Assembly: GCA_013368375.1 (NCBI GenBank)
Contig: JAACJP010000023.1
Location: 186,001 to 250,000, forward strand
Reading direction: 5' to 3'
DNA length: 64,000 nt
Origin: Tricholomella constricta
Lineage: Eukaryota > Basidiomycota > Agaricomycetes > Agaricales > Lyophyllaceae
The position numbers and the translations under genes were made by a program. Position 1 is the first letter of the stretch; the number at the start of each line of letters is the position of its first letter. Below, one piece after another: positions 10,711-20,335 of the stretch. The notes below the pieces were generated by a model. The model had not been told where the DNA came from, made no database searches, and saw only the letters and a list, made by a program, of their open reading frames with translations.

Positions 10711-11209
10711 CTATTGCACATCCACGAGTAGATGGCGCTCGAGTATGTACTTGCCCTCCTTGTATTTCTGTGATTCCTCGTAGGCCTTGTCCTACATCCC
10801 AACAACGTGAGATTCATTGATTCTACATGAAGAGATCGACGCACATATTTCCAACCGAGAGTGGTCCCGCATTTGCAGCAATAGATGTCTCGAACAGTGT
10901 GGTTCCCCGTTGTCATAGGACGATCATTAGGCTCTCCCTCGATGACGTTGACACTAGACGAGGAGAGGTTCGTGAGCGTATCTCTCATGATCAAGGGATT
11001 GAACGCCTTACACTCCGTCAAAGAGGTATGCTCGTCCATGTTGACCGTTAAAAGCCTGGATAGGGGTAAAATGAGGCGCCTGGAACATAGAAGAGCGACC
11101 TTTATCTTACCCTCGACATCATGGAATGTATAGTGGCGAGATGGGTCTTGCAAGTTGAGCACCCGTAGATCCGTTCGCCTGAGAGATAACGACGATAGCT
11201 CATGCCCAT
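10711..11209 (-). CDS. Yippee-like zinc-binding protein
   Basis: The leftward gene starts at 11209 ([17 protein letters not shown]) and ends at TAG 10711-10713. Four exons join in phase to a protein of just over 110 aa. The first metal-binding pair is [10 protein letters not shown], the second is [14 protein letters not shown], and between them lies the family core [17 protein letters not shown]. The C-terminus reads [17 protein letters not shown], the typical Yippee ending, followed by RHLLVDVQ. Each metal site supplies a CxxC pair to a single zinc ion in this beta-tent fold. Yippee proteins are near-universal in eukaryotes; fungal members (Moh1 in yeast) relate to GID ubiquitin ligase or stress functions, but the precise role is uncertain. 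Upstream in-frame residues lack similarity, hence the chosen start. Confidence 0.93.
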
Positions 11210-12557
11210 GGTGATCTGACCAGAATGGCGTGCTGTAGGAGTGAGGAGTGAGTAATAGGAATGGGTCCCGAATACACAGGAGCTGAGAGGCAAGCTAGGC
11301 CAATGTGAAAGCCGGGAAGCTGAGAGGAGGTCTTATATTGCTGCAGTCGTGCGAAGGTGGTTAAATACAAAGGTGTTGGTTAGATGCGGAAGCTGCATGA
11401 CCTTAATGCCGTTTTCGATGTTGTTCCGCCCGTCACACGCCTGTCTGGTCCAGCCGTTTTCGTCGACCTCGCCTTGCTCTCTCCGCGTTGCCTCATCACC
11501 CATGCCGTTCTGAGTTAAATTCATGAAACCATACAGCCTATCATTGGAATCACTTCAAGTCAATGGCATCGGGCAAGTCTGCCTGGCGGTATCACGAGTA
11601 ATGACGCATTAATACTGTTTTATCGTCTTCTGACACCCTCCCGGGCGTCCTTGAGCGGCTCTACTAATCCTAGGAGGTCCTGTGCTCAGTTGTACCTAGT
11701 TGTACGGTGCGATAGTGCTTGGCGCTCACACAATCCGACTCATGACAACCCTGCGACAACGTCTCAATCGCCTCTTTAAGTTTCGGATCGACTTGTAAAC
11801 TATTATTGTACAGCTTCCGAGCTCGATATTGCGAAGCTCGATGAGTGAACTTGAATATGGTTGACACTGCACGATGGACTTGTGAGTGGCGTTCCAAGAT
11901 TTCTACCACAAAATCATCGTTGACCCCGAAGGCATATTGCAGAGGTCACGAAGGCCGCTGTTTGATTACTCGAGATAGAGTAGTGATTGATTTGTATGTC
12001 TAGGTGTTGAACTTTGAAATACAGCTGCGTGTGTACCATGCGTGTTGTGTGCCTCAGCGCGTTCCTCTGCAGGACACTGCAGGACAACGTCACTACTAAT
12101 GCCACCGACATCATCATACTTCGAACAGGTTCATGCGTGTACACCATGTACAAAGACGTGATGCTGCATGGCCATTACTGGCGCTGTGCAAGATGAAATG
12201 GGTGTGATATGAACGGTTTCGTTGAGTGGACGAACTTGATTGTCCAGCCGAGGGCGGTATGTTAAAAAAACATCATTTTTTGCAGTGTGACCTTAAATAT
12301 TGCATACGACGCAACACGGAAATTTAGCAAAGCTTGCCCAAATACCCACGTCAGGCCACTGTTCGTAGTCAAGTTGAGAAATGTTACGTTGAACTTAAGC
12401 GTCGACCCGATGTTGGAGGCGACGAAGGGCGACGAGGGTTGGACGCTGTTGGACGAGGGCACATATCGCCCCACACGTGATCGCGACGCGAGTCTAATTC
12501 GAAGCAACGTCCAATTGTCTAGCTTCTTCACGTCTCTCAACTTCTTGATTACTTTGA
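11210..12557. other. Intergenic stretch, no supported gene
   Basis: About 1.35 kb between two divergent starts (Yippee at 11209, FANCM at 12558). One leftward frame (11670-11909) has a mildly protein-like composition but no recognised homology or convincing splice partners. A direct repeat ctgcaggaca occurs twice in a row near 12067-12088. No RNA gene or mobile element was recognised. Confidence 0.5.
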
Positions 12558-15500
12558 ATGAGCTCGGATGGCTACTTCGATGGCGACGACCTGGACGACA
12601 CAATTTTTGAGGAGCTAGACGCCATTGAGGCAGCAGCCCTTCAGTCTACCACCAGACCGCAGGCCCAGAAACCGACAACCACTCACACCCCACTACCACT
12701 TGTTAGAGATGAGGACTCGTTCTACGATTTAACACTTGATATAGACGAGAGCGAACTGCAGAAATTGGATGACTTCGTGAAAGACGCGTACGACGGCAAG
12801 GCAAGGCCGGTGGCCGGCCCAGGCAGGACCAAGTCAGCTACGCATCAGACAACACTCTTCGGCGACGTGCTACCCTCATCATTGCCTACTTTGTCTACAA
12901 GATCACAGCTGCAGAGAACGAAGTCAGCGTCCCGCAATCCATTTGGCCAGCAAGCACCGAAAACGAAGGTTTGGGATCAGACGGCCTTTGCAAAGACTGG
13001 CTTGAAATCAGGGAAGGCGAAGGGAAAGGCAAAAGCTTTGTATGACGATGAAGAGCTGCAAGAAGAGGAAGTTGAATTTGAGCAATTTCCAGCACCATTC
13101 GTTCCTGGTATGTTTTCTATAACCCTCCATCCCGATAGGTTTAATGAGCGTTTGGTTAGTTGGGTAGGTCCTCGTTGTATATACTGAGATGCCACCGTTC
13201 ACACCATTCTCTCTCCGAATTCCATGCGTCCTTAGCCCAGTATGTCCCAGTCACTTCCAGAACTCGAGCAGTTTTCACCTCACGTTCCGCCGATTAGCCG
13301 CCTCCCATGAAATTAATACCGGACCTTCTGGAAGCCAAACATTGGATATACCCGTTGAATAAACCCAAGCGCGACTATCAATTTAACATCGTCAAACACT
13401 GTCTCTTCGAAAACACGATCGTCGCGCTCCCAACGGGTCTTGGAAAGACTTTCATTGCCGGGGTGATAATGTTGAACTGTGATGCCAAATTTACACCTTT
13501 ATTTGAAAATCTACTAAACTCCAAACAGATTATCGGTGGTTCCCTGAAGGAAAGGTTGTTTTCGTTGCTCCTACGAAGCCTCTTGTGGCACAACAGATAG
13601 AGGCATGCCATCAAACCTGCGGCATACCAGGTGGTGATGCTGCAGAACTGACCGGTCAGATTCCAAGGACTGCGCGAGGGAAATTGGTGAGTTCGTTATT
13701 TGCTCGCACGAGGTCCGCAATGACAACTTCTTAGTGGAGAGAAAAACGCATCTTCTACATGACACCACAAACCCTCGTCAATGACTTGACGTCGGAAAAT
13801 TGCGATGTCCGCGACATTGTCCTCCTTGTGATAGGTGGGGTCGCTTCATTCTTCATATTGCGTCCCTCTTGATGTCGTTTGTTGCAGACGAGGCGCATAG
13901 AGCCACCGGTGACTATGCCTACAACCAAGTCGTTCGATTCCTTATGGCGAAGAATCCTCATTTTCGGATCCTGGCTCTCACAGCGACTCCAGGAGGAAGT
14001 CCTGACGCAGTGCAGAATCTCATTGATGGCCTACATATCAGTCACATTGAAATCCGAGATGAAAACAGTTTGGATCTCAAAGAGTACATCCACCACAAGG
14101 TAATCTCAGATTATCCTCCATGCTCAAAAGCATCTGTGTGACGCCCCGTAGAAAATTGAGCAACACATCATCAACATGAGTGAGGATGTCAACAAGGTCA
14201 AAGATCTGCTTGCCGCGTTAATGGATGTACGAACGATTCAAACTCTTCTTGTGTGATTGTGACGCTCACATCCTTGCAGAAGGATATAAAACCCCTCAAA
14301 CAGAGGGGGGTTCTTTACGGAAACCCAGACCCAGTAAAGCTTCACCCATATGCTGCACAAGCTCGTCTGGGTCAACTCACCAAGGATCAGAGGTGGGCCT
14401 ATGGGCCTTTGTCAAAGCTGGCATCTCTGGCACGGGCAATGGGCTATTTGGTCAGTTGGCTCGGGCTCCAATTTCCACTTCATGGCTGACTGCGTTTTAG
14501 ATAGAGGGCACCTTGGGAATGTGCCACACCTATTTGCATGAGCTCGCTCGTGCAGGGGACGAAGACACTGCGCCTGGTCCAGGCAAGGCCGCAGCCGCTT
14601 CAAGAATGAAGGCATTGCGCAACGATCCGATGTTTCGGGCTGTCCTGCACGAACTCGACTCTCAGCGGGGCCAGGGATTCTCTGTCCATCCAAAGATGGA
14701 CCGTCTGAAGATGCTGGTAGTACAGCATTTTGGCCAACAGCTTGGCGAGGGGCAGGAGACCACACTCGACCAGACAAGGGTAATGGTGTTTGTCACCTTC
14801 AGAGAGGCTGTCGATGAGATTGTCGAAGCATTGAACGCCGAGCAACCGTTGATCCGAGCGCATAAGTTCATAGGCCAAGGAACCGACAAGCAGGGTAACA
14901 AAGGTCTTGCTCAGAAGCAACAATTGGATGTATGTTATTGCATTTTCTGTATTGGTTTTTACTGCAGACTTGGCTTACTTACACATCCAATTAACAGGTC
15001 ATTAAGAGATTCAAAGAAGGCGAATTCAATGTTTTAGTTGCGACTTCCATCGGTGAAGAAGGCTTGGACATCGGCGAGGTTGATTTGATCGTGTGTTATG
15101 ATGCTCAGAAAACTCCAATTCGTATGGTACGTCATCATTCCTCCTTTCCTCGAAAGACGTTGCATCGCTCACGATTGCACCCTACACGCAGCTCCAACGC
15201 CTCGGACGAACCGGTCGCAAGCGAGCGGGCGTCGTTCACGTCCTTCTCGCAGAGAACCGGGAAGAGCTGAACCTCGAGAAAGCCAAGGTCACGTACAAGG
15301 AAGTACAGAAGACTATAGTGCGTGGCGAGCAACTGGAGCTATTTTCGGACGTCCCGCGGTTACTCCCAGACCATGTCAAACCAGTGTGTTTGGAAAAGGC
15401 GATGGAGATCCAAGAATACGTTCGGGATGAAGGGAAGAAGACGATGATGAAAGAACGTCGCTCTCCTACGGCCGGTACCAAACGCAAGAGGAACGACGAT

Positions 15501-17234
15501 GTATCAAGAAACATACCAGCCGGTGCCAGTACAGGATTCGTCAGCGTCGCTGACCTCTTGATCAAAGGTAGCAAAAAGCAGAAAAAAGCAAAGTCCATTC
15601 CGAAGAAAGACTTCGACTTCGCAGGAGAGGACGACGATGCGGATATCGACATCGAATCTGGCGTCATCAGCGTTCCACTCCGTCGTACAAAATCTAGCGT
15701 CCCCTCTTCAAGTTCAAAGTCGTCGAACCAAACCGATAAAACGACGCTACGAAGGGCGAAAACAAGCGGCCTGAAATTTACCAAGAAGAAGAAGTCTAAG
15801 GCTCAGCCTGTTGAACCATCGTCGAGCCAGTTTTCTAGCAAAGGCGTCGACGATATGGACGATATGGAAATAGAACGTGGTCTCATCGCACCCCCGCGAT
15901 CCCAGTCCCCTGTGTCTACCCGATCGTTCTCGCCTGAGCCGAGTTGTTCCCGGAAACACGCCACCTCCCGCTCTCCAGGCTCGTCTGTGAACGCTGTAAT
16001 TGATTTGTCTGATTCAGACGACGACCGTGGTATGATTATCGAATGTGCAGCCCTTTCCAAAACTCATTTCTAAATTTCTGAAGATCCACCCCAAGAGCCT
16101 GCTGAGACCGTCTCCACCAACGATCCCGACCAGAGCATGGCTTGGCTCGTTGATGAGGACGAAGATCTCAATTTCGAAATCGTTGACTCTTCGCCGATTG
16201 CAAATCGGATTCGGAGGCTAAGCCCTGAGGAGGGGTGGGGCCATCCGCAGCCTAGCTATAAGCCTGATGAATCCGTCGAGTTCCTTGGAATGTCCAGGCC
16301 CATCGAGGAACAACCATCGAAAGACCTATCGCTCTCACCGTGTTTTGGGAGGCATGTCTCTGAAGCCGACGAATCCGTCGAATTTGTTAACGCGTCCATG
16401 GCGGACAATGAACGGCAAACGACCGATGTTTTGGACCTGTGCACCCCGAACTTTGCTCGGAACGAGGCCACACCTGACGAATCCTTAGAGTTCGTCGGGG
16501 TTAGATCTTTTTTGCGAAAGGACTTAGCAAGTTCTCCGCTCTGGCCTGCTTCAAGCAGCCCTGTCAAACCCATCCGCGGACGGAAACGTGGCGCATCCAG
16601 CGCAGCGATGCCCCCGCCGCCGATGCTTTCACGAGGACTGAAGATTTCCTCCCCTAAGAAGGAACATGAAATGCCTCAGCCTTCCTTTCCCGTGCGGCCG
16701 CTTGCAAAACCCAGGCGGCGACTGATCGTTGAATCCCCAGGCTTGGACATGCCATCACCTTCACAACGGCGTTTACATCGTCGCGCGTCGCCTCAGCCTC
16801 AGCAAGCCCTCCCGAAGCAACAGCAAGGTGGCCGTGCCCCTGTCGATGCACACGCCAATCCGCTCTTTGACTTTGAGGCCGCCCACTCTGGCGATGAAAT
16901 CAGTGAAGGATCTTCCGGTCCTGAGGACGAGGAAGACGAGGAAGACCGCATGTTCCTGCAGGAGATGCCCGAGACACAGGTCTCGCCCTCATACAACCAG
17001 ACTCTAGCTTATCGCCAGAGTCTGTTTACCCAAGCGCCCGCGGGTGCGAATGGCCCTGCGTTCGCGAACGGTCCCGTTCGGCGCGGGATATTTGGAGCGG
17101 GAATGGCAGCGAGACGGCGCCCGATGGTGTCGAGTTCGCCACCGAGGGAGGACGATGATGAGCCCAACGAGTATGTCATGGGCAGTTTTGTTGTGGACGA
17201 TGATGCAGAGATTTCGTATCTCTCTGATGATTGA
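12558..17234 (+). CDS. MPH1: FANCM/Mph1-type DEAH-box DNA helicase
   Basis: The rightward gene starts [20 protein letters not shown] at 12558 and ends TGA at 17234. After a disordered acidic N-terminus comes the SF2 core: Q-motif region [14 protein letters not shown], Walker [31 protein letters not shown] box IDEAHRATG split by an intron near 13835, and LALTATPGG. The Mph1-specific insert follows, then the HELICc part with [30 protein letters not shown] and an [11 protein letters not shown] motif VI. The about 600-residue tail is acidic and disordered, with a [10 protein letters not shown] segment and three DESxEF repeats. FANCM/Mph1 remodels replication forks and D-loops and limits crossovers. 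At least eight short introns occur. The exon structure between 13109 and 13335 is uncertain: the simplest solution is one intron of about 226 nt joining VP to AKHW. Confidence 0.93.
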
Positions 17235-17435
17235 CCCGGACATACGGGCTTTTTGGTCCTCATAGAGTACAAGCATGTATATTCTAATCACATTCTACCA
17301 TACGGCAGCCGATCCCAAATTTGTATTTTGTATCATACCCTCGTCGAGAAAGCAGTATGTATCCAAGCAGCAGCAGATAGATGGAATTCCGTGGGTACTT
17401 AGAACGAACGCTTACCACCAACTTCAAAGTTCCGA

Positions 17436-19097
17436 CTAATTACTGTTGACATTCGTGCCATCGACAGTGGGTTTCGCGACACGCCTAACGTAAATGTCTT
17501 TGAAACCGTTTGATTTTATGGGGACGTCTGGTTTGACGAATCCGGCCTTTTTCTTCTCTTCCGCCAGCTCTCTGACGACAGCGAGGAAATCGTCAACTGC
17601 AGCATCGCTTGTCTGGAAGTGAACAACAAGGCGAGAACCACCCAAGACGAGGGGCTCAGGCAGTGCACTGGCCCTCTCCGCGATCTCGTTGTAATTAACG
17701 CCGACAGAAGAAGGGTCATAGAAAACCTGGGAAAGAGGCTTAGATCCGGTGTCGCGTGTGTCGAGAAAGCAACACAAACCATGCACGTTTCGGCTCTGCT
17801 AGTGATTTCCGCGCCGATATCCTCCAAGCCAGCCTCGAGCCTCTTCGCAAGTGCATGCACCCTTTCCAGCTGGGGGAAGTTGTACGTCAAGGCATAGGCC
17901 GCGGAAGCGGCCAATATGCCCGTCTGGCGCATCCCACCGCCGAAAAGCTTCCTGAACCAGCGAGCCTTCTTGATGAAGTCTTTAGGTCCGACCAGGCAAG
18001 ATCCGACAGGGGCACCTAGGTGAGGTAGAAATTGACATGTTAGCTAGGTAAACGAACACGGCTTCCCGCAGGTGGACGAACCTAAGCCCTTGCTGAAGCA
18101 CAAGCTGACGGAATCAAAAGGGTCACATAGCTCTTTGATTGATGTTTTCGTCTCTACAGCGACGTGCCAGATGCGCGCGCCGTCGAGATGCATCTTTATA
18201 CCATGAGAATGTGCGTATGTTGATATCGCGATGATGTCTTCCTGTGGGAAGATGGTGCCATTGAGCGTGTTTTCAAGCGCAATGATTTCTGTGGGGGCGC
18301 TGCGTGGCGGACTAGGTTAGCGGTGGAAGGGAAAAGATATGAGGAATAATTACAAGTGAACGTCATCGCCAAGGATAGTCTGAGGTTCCACATCTACGAG
18401 TGTGAGGTGGTGTCCTGGAATTCACTCGGTCATGCGTTCTCATGCCTTAAAATATGAGCCGCACCATTGGAGGGAATGACCGGTATAGTTGTAGCGCCAG
18501 AGTGGAACGCGGTGCCTCCAGCTTCGTACCTGCGATGACGATTTGGGATGATGACGAGTTTGGGATGATAAGTACACACTTGTGGGTATGTGCGCGGTGG
18601 TCGCAAAGAACGGAGTAAGGGGGCTGCCTGAGGTGGGTCCTTATAGCAATCTGGTTCGAAGCAGTGCCTGAGGGCATAAAAAGCGCGGCTTCTTTGCCAG
18701 TCAGCTGAGCCATGTGGGTCTCGAGTGCACTGGCATGAGTCAGGTAGAAAAATTAGGTGATGAGTCAGATAAGCAAGTAGCAACCTACGTGGTGGACGGG
18801 TCATGGTACACGTCGTCTCCAATGGTAGCAAGGGCCGCGTACGCGTACATTTCTGGTGTGGGGGCTGGATCACGGGCTTGAGCGTGTTATCATGGAGCGA
18901 TAAGGCTCTCAAACCTGTTACAGTATCAGCTACACGACACGACGGTCAGTCAACTGCTCTCGACGATGTATCAAAGACTTACAGATAAAAGTACGGGCGA
19001 TCTCCCTGGCCTTGTTCCTGTTGTCGAGGACATGGTTCTCGGCGAGGATATCGAACCTGACCTGCTGCGCAATTGCGGCGCCTGAGTGGGTGGACAT
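17436..19097 (-). CDS. GLY1: Low-specificity L-threonine aldolase (PLP-dependent, GLY1 type)
   Basis: The leftward gene starts at 19097 (MSTHSGAAIAQQVRFDILAE) and stops at 17436. Spliced exons give [63 protein letters not shown]-type and SNGHHLTLVDVE segments, then the HLDGARIWH and SLCFSKGLGAPVGS motifs around the PLP-binding lysine (K of the SKGLGAPVG loop), and a C-terminal small domain with GGSRLVVHFQT. It cleaves L-threonine or L-allo-threonine to glycine and acetaldehyde. A 15-nt exon (18915-18929) encodes part of SDTVTA. About nine introns are needed. The gene is divergent from the small C2H2 gene at 19309. The N-terminus has an extra 38 residues relative to bacterial enzymes, as in other mushroom homologues as I remember them. 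Confidence 0.93.
18915..18929 (-). other. 15-nt exon of the threonine aldolase gene
   Basis: Between an acceptor (gtgtag) and a donor (gtttga) the 15 nt encode most of the conserved SDTVTA opening. The flanking introns are about 50 nt each. Skipping it would remove the first substrate-binding strand of the family. Confidence 0.7.
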
Positions 19098-19308
19098 GGT
19101 GCGAGATGGGAGATGAGCAAGCGAGAAGAAAAGGCGGGCTTTAAAGGAACGGATCATACTATTAGAAGGAGTACCATGCTGGTTGAGAATTAACGACGAT
19201 GAGCCGAGGTCGCGTCGGTCCGGCAACTCCTCGATCGACGCCTGCCACTTTGGGACAATCAGTTGACCTGCTTTTGACCTTCTTCCTGCATACCCTCGTC
19301 TGCTCGGA

Positions 19309-19695
19309 ATGGGAAACGTATGTCGCTCCCCGTTCTTTTGTCTCCCCACTAACATCCTACAGGGTGCGAAAGCCCAGCAAAAGCGTGAGCGCAATGCCGA
19401 CAAAAATGCTGCCAAAAACTCCAAGAGCCAGGCAAAAGTAAACGAGGCTGCAAAGTCTATCGTCTGCAGCGACTGCAGGCAGCCTTTCGTGAGTCTTATC
19501 TCCCCCATTACCCGTTCATTGCTCGCTGATCCTGCATTTCTTCTCCAGTTGATCACCACCCGTGCCCCTGCGTGTGTTATCCACTCATCTTCGCCGTCAT
19601 CACCCTGAGCTAACGTCTTCCTCAGCCTTACCGAACACGCAGACAAGCGGCACAACAAAACCATGGAGCAGTGCTTCCCTGGTGTTGCCAAATAA
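19309..19695 (+). CDS. Small C2H2 zinc-finger protein of the ZNF706/At2g23090 type
   Basis: Four exons give about 76 aa: a 9-nt first exon (ATGGGAAAC), then a basic segment KAQQKRERNADKNAAK, a CSDC pair, LITTRAPALTEHADKRH, and the ending KTMEQCFPGVAK. The layout (basic N-terminus, CxxC, about 18 residues, HxxxxxH, then FPxx) matches the short ZNF706 and plant At2g23090 proteins, which carry the 4F5-like basic head and one zinc finger. The cellular role is poorly known. The start was chosen because the preceding in-frame sequence has no similarity and the downstream splice donor follows directly. It shares a 211-bp promoter with threonine aldolase. Confidence 0.85.
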
Positions 19696-19806
19696 CCCAC
19701 CTCGGCCCTGGGTGGTTCGCCCCGTCTCTCTGGCTGGGTCCTTAGATGCTTTCTTGTCGGGTTTTGTCAATATTAGAATTATATGGGATGTCCGCCACGA
19801 GGCTTA

Positions 19807-20214
19807 TTATAATGTCCCAAATGAAGCCGCAGCACCGCCTGCGTTCGCCGCCCCCCTGCTCTGCAGTTTCTCCCCAACTTTTTTCTGCACCTCGTTGAAT
19901 TTCGCAACACACCGGTCAATGCAGACGCTTTCGCCCTTGTTGAGATCTGCTTCAGCGTAGCGGGCGCTGATGCATTTGCTGTGGCATGACCTGTGAAATC
20001 CAATGTTTGAGTAACGCATGACTCTGCCCCGACTGATACGACTGACCCAACCATTCGGTTGAAAAAATCGGTGACGGTGTCCAACCTGCGCGCAGTCAGT
20101 ATCGAACAACGGCAAAACCAAGAAGACAACGTACTCCGTGACCGCCAGCTCTATCTTCTCCATATTCACACCTCCAGCGGGGGCATTCCCGGGGCCTCGT
20201 CCGAGAAATGACAT
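19807..20214 (-). CDS. TIM10: Mitochondrial intermembrane-space chaperone subunit TIM10
   Basis: The leftward gene starts at 20214 (MSFLGRGPGNAPAGGVNMEK) and ends TAA at 19807-19809. Two introns are removed, the first after AVTE and the second before SCHSKC. The protein of about 95 aa has the twin CX3C motif: CHSKC and CIDRC separated by RYAEADLNKGESV. The four cysteines form two disulfides in the small Tim fold. TIM10 pairs with TIM9 to escort hydrophobic carrier proteins across the intermembrane space. The C-terminal tail is Gly/Ala-rich. It is divergent from UTP4 with 121 bp between starts. Confidence 0.95.
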   Translation of the reverse strand: MSFLGRGPGNAPAGGVNMEKIELAVTEYVVFLVLPLFDTDCAQVGHRHRFFQPNGWVSRISRGRVMRYSNIGFHRSCHSKCISARYAEADLNKGESVCIDRCVAKFNEVQKKVGEKLQSRGAANAGGAAASFGTL

Positions 20215-20335
20215 GGTTTTGTTGAAGGAGCAGGTTGTCTCCGTTTGCCAGAGAATTTGAGCCAGGTCACGTTACCCCGATCACATCAAAAAAAGTTTTT
20301 GTGAACGCACAGAATTATACAAGTTGAGCACCAGG

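Noticed and set aside
11670..11909. Leftward open frame with a protein-like composition (contains SLQVDPKLKEAIETL)
   Set aside because: No recognised family, no splice partner or start context, and flanking DNA is non-coding; it may be chance or a decayed gene fragment.
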